Assembly: GCA_028689245.1 (NCBI GenBank)
Contig: JAQTWO010000001.1
Span: forward strand, 1-49,058
Direction: 5' to 3'
Length of the DNA: 49,058 nt
Source: Candidatus Altimarinota bacterium
GTDB lineage: Bacteria > Patescibacteriota > Gracilibacteria > BD1-5 > UBA2023
In this document: one piece after another, positions 34,526 through 45,500 of the stretch
Numbering within the stretch: position 1 is the first letter of the stretch
Layout of the letters: each line of letters begins with the position of its first letter
Position numbers and translations under genes: made by a program
The notes under the pieces: model-generated
What the model was told of the DNA's origin: nothing
The model's database searches: none
What the model saw: the letters and a program-made list of their open reading frames with translations, nothing else

Positions 34526-36877
34526 TTATTCTTGAATAACTATCTCACGATCTGTGGATCTGACCGTTCTGTCTGAATAGGTCACGGTAATCTTGATTTT
34601 AAATTTTCATGCGGATTCATACGTATGGGTTGGGGTAGCTTCTTCAGAGATTATACCATCCCCAAAATCCCACTTGTACGCCTCTATCTGCCCAATAGTG
34701 CCATCGGTATCAAAATCGATCGGTTTTCCAACTATACCAGACGATACGCTCGTATGAAGCATGATACGTTTTGGGGTATCTTTTATAACTATTTTTCTGG
34801 AGGATTGGTCCCGGGCTCCGTCATCACGGACAACCGTGAACGTAAGGGTATATTCTCCCGGATTAACATATTTGTAATCCTGAACGGCATCTCCTTCAAC
34901 AACTCAATGACCATCTCAAAAATCATATATGAATTTCGTGATCGTACCCTGTTTCGGACTACTTGCGGATCAGTCCACATGAATGGTGGCAGGAGCGTAT
35001 TCCGAGTCTTGCGTAAGATTGAGAGACAGTGATATGTTTTTCTTTTCTGGTTCGAAGATAACCTTTTCTTCCAAAAAAGCCGTAATGTTTTTATCTTTGT
35101 ATTCAAAAGTATAGCGTACTCGGAATGTGTAACGTTTTTCCTCGATGAGCTCATATTTCATAAGTGCTCCTGACCCCTCAAATATGCCATCCCCATTAGA
35201 ATCCCACTCTACTTTCGCGAGATGATATCAATAATTTTCTACTTTTACATCCGTAGCATCAAATTGTATGGAGAGGGGTAATGAAATAGCTATGTCTTTG
35301 ATATAGTAGGCTTCAAGTGCTCAATTATACGAGTTGTCTATAAGGGATTTTCCCGACACATCGCTGACTTTCAAAAGAGACATGGTATGAGGTCATTTTG
35401 AGAGCATGAGCGGTGGATACGTAACAAAAGTATCGGTCAATTCGGTGGTATTTCCAGCTGAATCGGTCAATGTAAGAAGTACTTTTACGTCTCCATAGGT
35501 GGGAAAACGATATATAAAAGACTCACTCATAGAAACGGACATATTGTTAATCTTCCATTCATAACGGACGATCTCTCCGTTTTTTATCGTCCTATCGGTA
35601 AGATGAAAGGAATATGCGAGCGGGTCCGCCTTGTCTTGGTCATGGATAATTTTTCCATCGACGTGTGAATCTGAGATTTGTGGGACTATGAAAAGTTTAT
35701 CACAATTGGTTCCATCAAAGACGCTCAAGCAGAGTATCTGTCAAACATCTTTCATGCTCATGGAAAAAGTATCATCACTGCTGATAACCGAGAGATTATC
35801 GTCTTTTTCCGTAAGCCAATGGATTTTACCGAAATTTTTGAGTTTCGATGCATTGTAATTGACAATTTTATCATTGCCGGTTTTTGGGGACTGAATATCT
35901 ACCACTCCGATAATCTGGATGGTTTGAAAATTGATGGGAAGCGAGAGTGTCTTATGTGTCAATCTATCCACTCCATCGTATCTCCCCGTTGGTTTAAAGA
36001 CTTTTGCTTGATCAAACGTACAAATAATACTCTGATCGTTCTGAGGGTTTACTCCTGTGACACGAGAGGAAATTCATCATTGACACTTTGCACCGTCAAA
36101 GTCGATTTCATAGCTATCTATATCCATTATCTTCGCTGCAAGTCCCGCATCTGCTTTGAGGTCGAATTTGAGTACCAGCGGACCGATGAGGTTTTCAAAA
36201 TTCATCATCCTCGCTTCATTTTTGAATCGCTCGGAAGTGAGTTTCTCGTTATCATACACGAGGACTCATCCGTTTGGATTCTCATAGTCCGTTGCGCTAA
36301 TTTGTTTTTCAAGAAATGCCCAAAGAGTAATCTCAGAGAAAAACAATACCCCAATAAATCCTGCAAGGATAATAGAAATCGTCTTTTTTTTCTTGTATTC
36401 TTTTTTCGTGAGGATGGCCTTGAAAAGATAAATAATCCAAACAACTGCCAGAATGAAAGTAGCGATCCCAAATATCGCTCGGACCAATTGTTGAAGCCAA
36501 ATGGTAATATCTCCCGGATTGATACCGAGAGACAGAAAAAAGCTTGCCTGTCCTGGATTGAATACGATATATGCGAGAAATGCCCCAAAGAAGATGAGAG
36601 TCACCAGCAACATTGCTCAAACCAACCGGAGAAACGTCCCGGTATTTATCGACTTCTTCGGTATTTTTTTCGTGGATTCTGATGGCGGAGCATCTGGCGA
36701 AATTACGGATGTTTCCAATGTCGTGTCAGTGGATGAGACAACTTCTTCGATAAATGATTCCGATAATAAATCTACCTGAGAGGGGGAAGTATTTTCAGAT
36801 GCCAAAATATCACCGAGAAGACTCCCCGATGTATTAGGAGAGTCTTCTTTGAGAAGGTTTTCATTATTTTGAGACAT
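34526..36877 (-). CDS. Large membrane protein with PKD domains
   Basis: A 783-residue protein read through twelve TGAs. The first ~86 residues are acidic and cytoplasmic; three membrane helices follow (AMLLVTLIFFGAFLAYIVF, then two more, to about residue 195); the rest is an exposed region with PKD-type Ig folds. The last two are clear: FIYDFGDGHG (both motif glycines written TGA) and YKWDFGDGII followed by THTYESAGKF. A segment VEWDSNGDGIFEG resembles a calcium-binding loop. It starts 18 bases after the stop of the 1819-residue protein, so they form an operon. Probable role: cell-surface adhesion or attachment apparatus, inferred from PKD content. Confidence 0.85.
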
Positions 36878-36895
36878 AGAATTGGTGAGTTACTG

Positions 36896-39800
36896 CTATT
36901 TAAGCCAATCAGGGAGTTCCTCGGAATCAACCGGGATAACTGGTCATTCTGATACGATCGGCTCGAGTTTCGGCTTTTTGACACGGAGCTTAGGGGCAGG
37001 CATTTCAGAATCCGATGATGGACTCTGTTCTGGTTCCGATTTTTGTTTCCGTTCCGATTTTTGTTTTCAGGCAGTTTTTATGTGCGTCTTTGACGGGGTT
37101 GATTCTCATTCTGATTCCTTGATTATCGTTTCCTCGGATTTGATCTCCTTGGACACTTGAGGCAGAGAAATTTCTTCTGCAGGGGGAAGAACCTCCTCCT
37201 GTGTGACGGACGGTTGAGTCACTCCCTTGAGCCAATCCGGAATGTCTTCATAGGAAGTATCTTCTCTTTTCGGAGAGAATGGTGGTGATTCCAGCTCTTT
37301 CTGTACTTCCTGTTCCAAAGAAGCGGAATCTATTCCCTGCATCCATGCAGGCATTTCAGAGATATCATTGGTTGTAGTAGCCGTATCTCACTCCGTTGCA
37401 ACGGTTTCTGTGGAAAGTGGCATATCGACCACAGAGGAGACTTCTGCTCACTTGAGCCAATCAGGAAGCTCGGAAGCAATGGGAGTTTCTTCGTTCGTTT
37501 GCTGTAGATCCGGTATCGTTTGCAAAGGTTCTTCTTCAGGAGTGGCAAGTGCCGAGACTGGGGCTATTGTCATACTGGGAGTGGGAGTCTCTGCCTTTGT
37601 CTCATCTCCATGCACATGTGCAGAACTGAGACTCGTGGATTCTTTGAGCCAATCAGGAATGACAGCGTCTTTGATTTCTGTGGATTCTCCAGAAGGAACA
37701 GAGGCAAGTATATCGGTGTTCGACGGAGGAACGACTGGATTTGTGACGGGAATATTTGCAAGTATATCTTTTTGCATACTCTCCTCTTTTTTTACCGGTG
37801 ATGTCTCCACGACAATCGATGCACTATAATCTGCAGTCTTCGGCGGATGTTTCCCCGACAATTTATCGATGATGAAATCCTGAAACCCGATATTGTCATC
37901 TTTATTGGATACCTTAAAATAGATAAAAACAAGCAGGATAAACCCGGATAGCGCCAGAAGTACGTATCCAAAAATCTTTCCGAACGTGAGGACCCAATCC
38001 AGGATGCCTGAAGAGCTATTTGTATCGGGAGGAACAACGGTTGCCGGAATATTATTCTGACCTCCGTAGATGATAGTCTGGAGTTGTGACTTGATGGTAT
38101 TTTTATCTTTTAATTCAATAGCGTTGTCATCTTTGATAGCATTCAGGATAAATGTACCGAGTTCTTTATTGAGAGTGGTATTTGTTGGATGAGAGATAAT
38201 ATCATCGATATTCTTGATAATTTGGTCATAGGAAGGATTGGTTTTCGGTATGAGGGATTTGAGCACCTTGGTCGCGAGTCCAACATCGCCTTTCGTCTGA
38301 GTATCCGAGAGGATAAATCCATCGAGAAGAGAATAAAATTTATCCTTTGTTGCCGCATCGAGTGCGGAGTTCGTACCGAGGTATGCTTCAAAATCGACGA
38401 TAGTTCTTGTCTTTTCACGAGCGTCGAACCAATTCTCTTGAAGGCTTGCAAAAAATTGCATCATCTTCAATCGATCCTGTTCTTTTGCACTCTTGATAAG
38501 ATCTTTGAGCGTTTCAAGATTCGTCTTATCAATACTGGAAATGTCTTTCGGAAGTTCTGATCCTGTTCCGGAAAGATTTTCCGGAACGATTCCTGTAATA
38601 AAATCGTAGATTATCTTGATATCTTTTGTGGCGATAACCGTATTGTTTGCATCATAGAGACTTAAACGCATGGTCTTTTCTTTGGCGGTCACATCAGAGC
38701 TTTTGATCGTGAATACACTGCCGTTAATGGAGGAATCCGTTCCTTTATTGTCTATGTCATCCGTTGGATCACCATTGAGATTGGAATCAACAAGGATATC
38801 CGTATCGATTCCATATTTGGCAATACTTGCATTTTTTGATTCTCCGAGATAGATGGAGAGCGAGTCGGCACTATTGGTAATATGTATCGTATCTTGATCC
38901 GCGGAAGGGTAGGTGAAGAAGATAAGTTTATCCGTTGACTTTTTGACTTTCATCGCATTGACAACATCTCGTCTCAAGGTTGCACTCGTACTCTTGGTTA
39001 CGGTTCCATCGGATACTTCCAATGTAATATCTCCCGTCACACTCTCGTTTCCGAAATTGTACAGAAAAGAATCGGAGCTATCGGATGTTACATCCGCAAT
39101 CGACCACTTCGCCTTGGTGTAAAGTCCTTTGGTAGTATTGAGGAAGATAAATTTATTACCGATAGCGATATATTCGATATTGGGTTCGATTTCGTTCTTG
39201 ACGGTAATGGCTTGGTATTTCGTATTGGAGATACCCTTATACGTTACCTTTATCTTGAAATTGAAATTCCCTGGCTTATCATACACATGGCTCGCAGTAG
39301 GAGTACTGGTAGTTTCCTCATAGAATCCATCACCATTGTAATCCCATTTGTATTCCGCTTTGGACGCAAGATCAGCACCGAGAATGTTTTTGGCACCCAC
39401 CGTGAAATCTATTTTTTGACCGACCGATACGCTATTTGCAGAAGTCTTGAGGGAGATGATCGGGGTATTGATATTATCGGAGGCAAGTGTCAGAGCATAC
39501 CGCTCAGTACTCATATCATCGCTATTTACCTTGAGTCCGTTAGAATCTTCCAATATAACCGCAAAATAATACTTTGCACCTACGCGGGGGAGGACAAATA
39601 CGGTCTTTGGTGTTCTAGTGATACGGAAGTCCTGTGGCTCCGGATCTTCTTCCGTGTAATAATACCATATGTATGATGCGATAGCCCCATCGTCATCCAC
39701 GGCATTATTGGCAGTAACCGTAACAACTACCGGATCAGCATCGAGTTTATCGGTCGTCACCGTGAGAGATGAGAGCTTCGGAGCAAGATTTTCAACCTTC

Positions 39801-42355
39801 ACGTATGCTCTGGTAGTATCCTGGGCTCCGGTCTTTTGACTACGAACCGTGAGACTTACAGGAAAACATCCGAGTTCGTCGAATTTATAACTGAAATCCT
39901 TTTGAGAAGAATTTCGTGTCCCATATTTCCAAGTATACGCTATCCCCTGATTGGTTCCATCGGTATTGACACTATTTTCAGCACTCATAGTTACCGCTTT
40001 GGATCGGTCGATAACAAAAGCCTCTTTGCCATCGCATGCATCAGGTGATGGGATAATCTCTTCGTTGTCCCATTTGAGAGCGATAATCGCGAATGGATTG
40101 GTACTATCCATGACGTATACCTTCCGGGTGATGGAGTTACTATCCGATCCACGTCCGCGAACGGTGAGATTCACGGAATACGTTCCGGCCTTTTTATAAA
40201 CGTGATTGACTCTTCCTGTCGTACTTGTATCGGTCTCTCCATCTCCGAACTGCCATTCAAATACTTGAGCTTCTTTGGAATCTGCAATCAGAGAGATGAC
40301 AGATCCGACTTTTCCTATCTTTGGGGAAGTGATGAGCTTAACGGAGAGGAGTGAGTCAATGTTTACATCTTTGTTATAAGAAACCGTTTTCCCATCTTTG
40401 TTGGATCATTCCAGTGTTATTTTGTGAGTTCCAACCGTATCGAATGTATATCGTCCAATTGCACCATTTCGTGCAGGATTCGCAAGATCCGTACGTACAC
40501 CGTCAATTATCCAAGAAAAGTTGAGATTGGCAGAGTCCATATTATCAGGATCATAACTTCTGGTTCCATCGAGAATGAGAACATTGGGAGATTCGGAACT
40601 CACGGATTTGGCATCAAAGGATACGACGGGATCGTGACCCTGTATGTTGATACTAATGGTATCTATATCCTCTTTGCCATTCGATGCGAGGGTTCTGAGT
40701 TTTACTGAATATCTTCCGGTTCGTGGGAATTTGTACGTGATATTTTGAAGATCAGATGTAAATACTACTTTCTCCCCCTCCGATTCCACAATCTGCCATG
40801 TATATCCCAGATTGGATATCATCGCCGAACGAGAGGCGCTGAATCGAAATTCGTCACGAGGAAATCCCTCGATCTTGTCGGCTTGGATGCTGGAAATTGG
40901 ATCTCGTATTTCGATATTGAGCTCCTTTGTGACTTTGTGGTTTTCATTGGTGATGAGTTCCATTTTGAATCGGTAGTTTCCTTCATTGTAGTAAATCTGT
41001 CGATCCAATGTTGGTGCACCGTTATATTGGGCAACATTCCCGTTTCCATACTCGAAACGAGTAGAAACAAATTTCGTACCGGCAGCAGATGTGGAACCTG
41101 TCGGATCGATCATGAGCCCTTGTCTTCCTTGTGCAGGAGTAAATTTAATAGTATCCAGGTTGGAAACATAAACTCCATTGATAGCAAGGGAGATATTTCC
41201 AAGCTTCGGGAGCACGTTTACATTTATGAAACCATCAAACGGAAGTACATCCGTTTTTCAGAGCTTATTACGACTCGCAGAAATGATATTCAGAAATACC
41301 GTATAGGTACGCTCTTCCGTAAAAGTATGGTTAATAGACGGCCCAGTTCCGAGAACAGACATCTGTCCATTGGAAGCACGAATCCACCATTTATAGTTGT
41401 CTTTCGGTACGGTAACTCCGGATGGATCGATTACTTCAGCCGCTCGGAGAGTCACGGTAAATGGGGCATTCCCCGATTCCGGTGATGCGATGATCTTCCC
41501 TTTGATACGGTTTACTTTCACTTTTGTGAGATAGGCACTCAGATTCTGTGCGAGGTTTGCGATAGCCGTATCGGAATCTGGGTTCTTTTTCACTACTTCG
41601 ATAGCGGTGATAAGAGAATTGGCAAGATTCATATTAAAAACAACGTTGTCGGAATCGGGAAACGTCTCCATGGAAGATTTCACGAGCGTGGTAAGGGTTC
41701 CAAGCGTTTTTGTAGTAATCTTATTATTTACCTGATATTCACGATCCAGTGTCGAACTCAGGAGCTCAATCTGTTTTTTGTAATTATCAAAAGTATTGAG
41801 ATCATATTCCGTGTAGGCATAGGTTGTTTGTATAAAGGAAGGAAATTCAAACAGTGTGGCACCGGAATTTCCCGTATTCAATACGCCTCAGCCATTTTTT
41901 CCTCCAATAAAAAATGTGACGATGGAATACGCGAGGAATATAAGGAAGAATCCGATAATAACATGGAAAATAATAGATTTCGATTTCTTAACCTTGTCAT
42001 CGTTTCCTGCCGCGGTCAGAATCTGGAATCCTGCATAGATAATATACGCTACTCCTACCACCGAGAGAAATACCAGAAGATATGCGATGATATCCTGTAC
42101 ATACTGAGAAAATTTCCTATTCTTTTCAATATCATTTATATGGGCACTTACCACCTGGGTCCCTCGATCGATAGAACAGTACGTTGCAGAAGCGGGATCA
42201 TTGCTATTGCAGTAATCTATCTGTGAAGAACTTGAGCAATCCGTTCCAAATATGCTACATACAGCAGAGACCGGAGTGAAAAAGGAAGAGAGAAGGATTC
42301 CGAGTGTCGCAAGAAGGATAGGAAAGTGTATTTTTGATTGTGAAAATATACGCAT
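36896..42355 (-). CDS. Giant surface protein: pilin-like N-terminus, PKD repeats, transmembrane segment, cytoplasmic PDWLK-repeat tail
   Basis: An 1819-residue protein assembled across eight TGAs, all in one frame with no TAA or TAG. A signal peptide (about 1-31), a Cys-rich stretch, and a two-helix pilin-like module (IYAGFQILTAAGNDDKVKK, paralogous to the 114-residue protein at 29832) come first. A TGA at 41888-41890 leads into about 1,300 residues with several PKD-like domains (FEWQFGDGE, YKWDYNGDGFYEE, FSWIIDG). A membrane helix lies near 1453-1480 (GYVLLALSGFILLVFIYF). The acidic tail carries recurring PDWLK/PAWMQ motifs, ending in PDWLK. Likely a surface filament or attachment protein; the tail motif may bind a cytoplasmic partner. 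With the standard code it would appear as several proteins. Confidence 0.82.
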
Positions 42356-42386
42356 CTGAAGTACATTTAATAAATAATATGCTTTG

Positions 42387-42415
42387 ATTCTAGCACATAT
42401 GAGAATAAAAAGCAA
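42387..42415 (-). promoter_or_regulatory. Promoter of the giant surface-protein operon
   Basis: TTGCTT (42410-42415), 17-nt spacer, TAGAAT (42387-42392) on the minus strand; leader of about 25 nt. Supports the start at 42355 over longer readings. Confidence 0.7.
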
Positions 42416-42581
42416 AAAAATACCATATGTGAAATTGATTACAAAGAAAAATCTCATATCCCACGACAACGTATGTCCAGAACCGAACTGATCGACGTTC
42501 GATATCGAGTCGGAACATTTCTCAAGCAAAAGATGATGGAAAAGACCACATCAATTTCATTTGAGTATATATGAAAAATCA

Positions 42582-42637
42582 CAATAGACAAAAAAGACGA
42601 TCGCCAAAAAATGGAAAATCGTCTTTTTTGTCTATTG
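42582..42637. terminator. Long perfect hairpin terminator after rnj
   Basis: A 20-bp perfect stem (CAATAGACAAAAAAGACGAT and complement) with a 16-nt loop, internally A6/T6, about 100 bases after the rnj stop. The stretch 42416-42738 holds no gene I can support; a short plus-strand ORF at 42470 (MSRTELIDVRYRVG) has plausible codons but runs through the hairpin. Confidence 0.8.
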
Positions 42638-42738
42638 TTGAGAATTATGAGAACCTCTTGCCTCGTATTGACAATGCCCCCCTGAGTATATCGAATCAAA
42701 TCGTATTCATCCGATACAACCGCGATTCATCTGCAAGA

Positions 42739-44778
42739 TTAGTGAGCAAGCACCATAACAAGCGGTTCTTTGGCGATTTCATCAAATACCGTATCTCCAA
42801 TCTTTTTGGCGATATGTTTCTTGAGAGCTTCTACATCCTTAAATTTCGTGATATCTCCATGAAGAATCATATCAAGTAATTGAACCAGTTTCTTTTCGAG
42901 ATGCGGAAATTCAGATATTTTTGGAAGTCCCACATTATCGAACTGGTAGAGGTATTCTCCATTTTTCTTGGCGATACTTACCACCATCGCACCTCCTGTT
43001 GAGAGTTGGAATCGATCGTGGAGAGAATCTTCCTTGGTATATCCGATCATATTTCCATCTACTGTCACGAGTCGGTGCGGAGCGTACACGTTCGTCAGTT
43101 TGTAGGAATCCTTGGTAAATTCGAAAATCTGCCCATTTTTCCCGATAAGGACATGGTTTTCATCATATCCGAGCTCATACGCATTCTTGGCATTTCCATG
43201 GAGCATGAAAGGGAATCCATAAATCGGAACGTATACTTCTGGTCGGATAAGTGTAATCATCTTCTTGGTATCCTCTTCCTGTGCATGTCCTCCTGCATGG
43301 ATTCGAGATTCCTTGTATTGGCATATTCGAGGCCCCTGAGCCATGATGATATCGAAGAGACCCTGAACAGAGCGTTCATTTCCTGGGATTACGGAAGAAC
43401 TGAATACGACTGTATCGGTCGGTTTGAGGGAAGTATCAAAAGATTCTCCGGTCGCGATTCGCATCAGAGCTGCATAACGCTCTCCTTGTGCCCCCGTACA
43501 ACAGATGGTTACTTGATCGTCAGGAAGTTTATCCGCTTCCGCCATAGTGATAAGAGTTCCTGGCTTTGGTCGAGCATATCCGAGCTTGAGAGCGATATCC
43601 ATGTAATTGTTCATTCCACGTCCGAGGAGGACTACCTTTCGTCCAAACTTCTCAGAGGTCGCGATGATGAGGATGATTCGATCGATGATGGAAGAAAATG
43701 TTGCCGTGATGACACGTGCTTTTGCATCTTTGAATATATCATCGATCGATCCGATAACCTCCGATTCGGAGATAGATGAACCCGAGAGATGAGCATTGGT
43801 CGAGTCTGACAAAAGTGCTCGTACTCCGCGGTCTCCAAAATTCTCAAGGAGAGCATAGTCGGTAGACGGACGGTGCGGAAGTGGCTGCTTATCAAACTTC
43901 CAGTCCCCAGTATGGATGAATCGTCCGACTGGAGTATCGATACAAAGTCCGACACTGTCTGGAATAGAATGGTCTACAGTAAATGGAGTCACGGTGAAAT
44001 TCTCGCTCAAAACCACGGATTTGTTTCGGTGGTATTCGTGCATATTGGTGAGCTCGTAGTCGATCTCAGATTGTTTCATCTTGATGAGCTCATACGCCAT
44101 AGGAGTCGCATAGAGCGGAACATTTTTCCCAATCTGACGCATAACAAAGGGAATCGCTCCAATATGATCGATATGTCCGTGGGTTATGAGCACTGCTACG
44201 ATTTTCTTGTTGTGGACATAGGACAGGTCTGGTACGCTCGAAGACACCCCGTGCTGATACTGATCCGGAAACTGGAGCCCCATATCGACGATGATAATCT
44301 CGTTTCCGTATTCGAATCCCATACAGTTGAGACCGACCTGTTCGAGTCCTCCGAACGGGATGATACGAAGTGTATCTTTCTCGATCGGTTTCGGTCGAAG
44401 TTCGATAATATTGGTTTTCTTACGGATCGCCTGTTTCGGAGTCGAAAACGGGAATGATTTTTTGTTTCTTTTATTGATAGGGGAAAGATAGCTCGATCCG
44501 GGAAGAAGTTTCTCATCCGCTTGATTTTGTTTCATTCCTCAGAAAAATTTTTTCGGAGGAATGCCCGATCCTGAGTGTGGGGATTTACGTCCGTCGACGG
44601 ATGTTACATGACCTGAAGCATGCTTTGAATGATGTGGTTTATGGTGTTCGGATGCGTGCGGGGTATGAGATTTTCCATATCCTGAGTGTGTTTGTTCGCG
44701 ACGTTTATCAAAGTGCGAAACCTGACGTCCTTCGTTTGGTTTTTGACCCCCGTCTTGTGGAGCTTGAATGTCTGACAT
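42739..44778 (-). CDS. rnj: Ribonuclease J with His-rich N-terminal extension
   Basis: A 679-residue protein. From about residue 135 it is a standard RNase J: FGGLEQVGLNCM, THGHIDHIG (zinc-binding metallo-beta-lactamase motif), HTGDWKFD, LLSDSTNA, then the beta-CASP motifs (SSSVIPGNE, HAGGHAQ). RNase J is an exo/endoribonuclease for mRNA decay and RNA maturation. A single TGA at 44539-44541 links it to an 80-residue basic, disordered extension rich in His (HTPHASEHHKPHHSKHASGH), followed by GSGIPPKKFF. With the standard code the extension would look like a separate 79-residue gene. The start fits the promoter at 44809-44837. Confidence 0.95.
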
Positions 44779-44808
44779 AGGTATTATTTTTGGTTAATGA
44801 CAATATAA

Positions 44809-44837
44809 AATAAAGCATGTTCTTGCTTGTAGTGCAA
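44809..44837 (-). promoter_or_regulatory. Promoter of rnj
   Basis: TTGCAC (44832-44837), 17-nt spacer, TTTATT (44809-44814) on the minus strand; leader of about 24 nt to the extended start. Confidence 0.5.
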
Positions 44838-45123
44838 CAAAAATCCTGCAAGAGATTTTTTTGAAATCGTAGAGAAGTCTGCCCCGGAAAATCCTTCTAT
44901 TTTCGGCAACAGAAAAAAGAGAGGATTGAGCTCGCTTCACGAAATTGAGAGTCGTCACAAAAAGTGAGATTCTCATAGAAAACTAATGAACAGCTGATAG
45001 GGCAAATACGCACTACAAAGCTACTAACTAGCTGGCAAGACTCCTATTTCTGCAAAAATGGGAGATATAACAAGAGAAAGTATTATATGAAAAAAATGGG
45101 AAAACACAAATTATTTGTTGTAT
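44838..45123. other. Intergenic region with small hairpins, no gene identified
   Basis: About 285 bases between divergent rnj and the alkyltransferase gene. No ORF of note. Local stems include AGCTA/TAGCT (45019-45033) and CTCCTATTT/AAATGGGAG (45041-45064). A small RNA is possible but I cannot match it to a known family. Confidence 0.3.
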
Positions 45124-45151
45124 TTGATTTTCGCTCGTCATAGAATATACT
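45124..45151 (+). promoter_or_regulatory. Promoter of the alkyltransferase gene
   Basis: TTGATT (45124-45129), 16-nt spacer, TATACT (45146-45151), followed by a leader of about 27 nt without Shine-Dalgarno. Confidence 0.6.
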
Positions 45152-45184
45152 GATGTATCATATATATCACCAACCCCACACCCT

Positions 45185-45484
45185 ATGTCCCCTCTCGCAC
45201 TCCAGCTCTATAAGACTATTCAAAAGATTCCCCGAGGAAAGGTTACAACTTATGGCACACTCGCAAAATATCTGAAAACTTCGCCACGTGCTATCGCAAG
45301 TATGCTTGCTGCAAACACTCTCCCCGACGTATACCCCTGTTACAAGATAGTTCATACCGATGGACGCCTCGGCGGATACAGCTACGGAGAAGGAGTTCCC
45401 GAGAAAATCCGACGACTCAAATCCGATGGGATTGAAATACTGGATGGGAAGGTGGATTTGGAGAGGTTTGGGATGGGGTTTTAG
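45185..45484 (+). CDS. 6-O-methylguanine DNA methyltransferase family protein (MGMT/Ogt)
   Basis: A 99-residue protein equal to the DNA-binding/active-site domain alone. IPRGKVTTYGTLAKYL is the helix-turn-helix region and YPCYKIVHTDGRLGGY the active site: the alkyl-accepting Cys is present (PCYKIV for the usual PCHRV, with Tyr replacing His). The N-terminal domain of full-length Ogt is missing, as in several compact homologues. It would repair O6-alkylguanine by transfer to Cys. No TGA codons. Convergent with the AIPR gene, 16 bases apart. Confidence 0.9.
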   Translation: MSPLALQLYKTIQKIPRGKVTTYGTLAKYLKTSPRAIASMLAANTLPDVYPCYKIVHTDGRLGGYSYGEGVPEKIRRLKSDGIEILDGKVDLERFGMGF

Positions 45485-45500
45485 AGGAAGTAAAAAATAG

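Noticed and set aside
35678-36682. 334-codon plus-strand ORF opposite the PKD protein
   Set aside because: Antisense to a continuous code-25 gene with clear PKD motifs.
42470-42741. Plus-strand ORF beginning MSRTELIDVRYRVG
   Set aside because: Codon use is plausible but the frame continues through a TGA into the long terminator hairpin and antisense to the rnj end; not supported enough to annotate.
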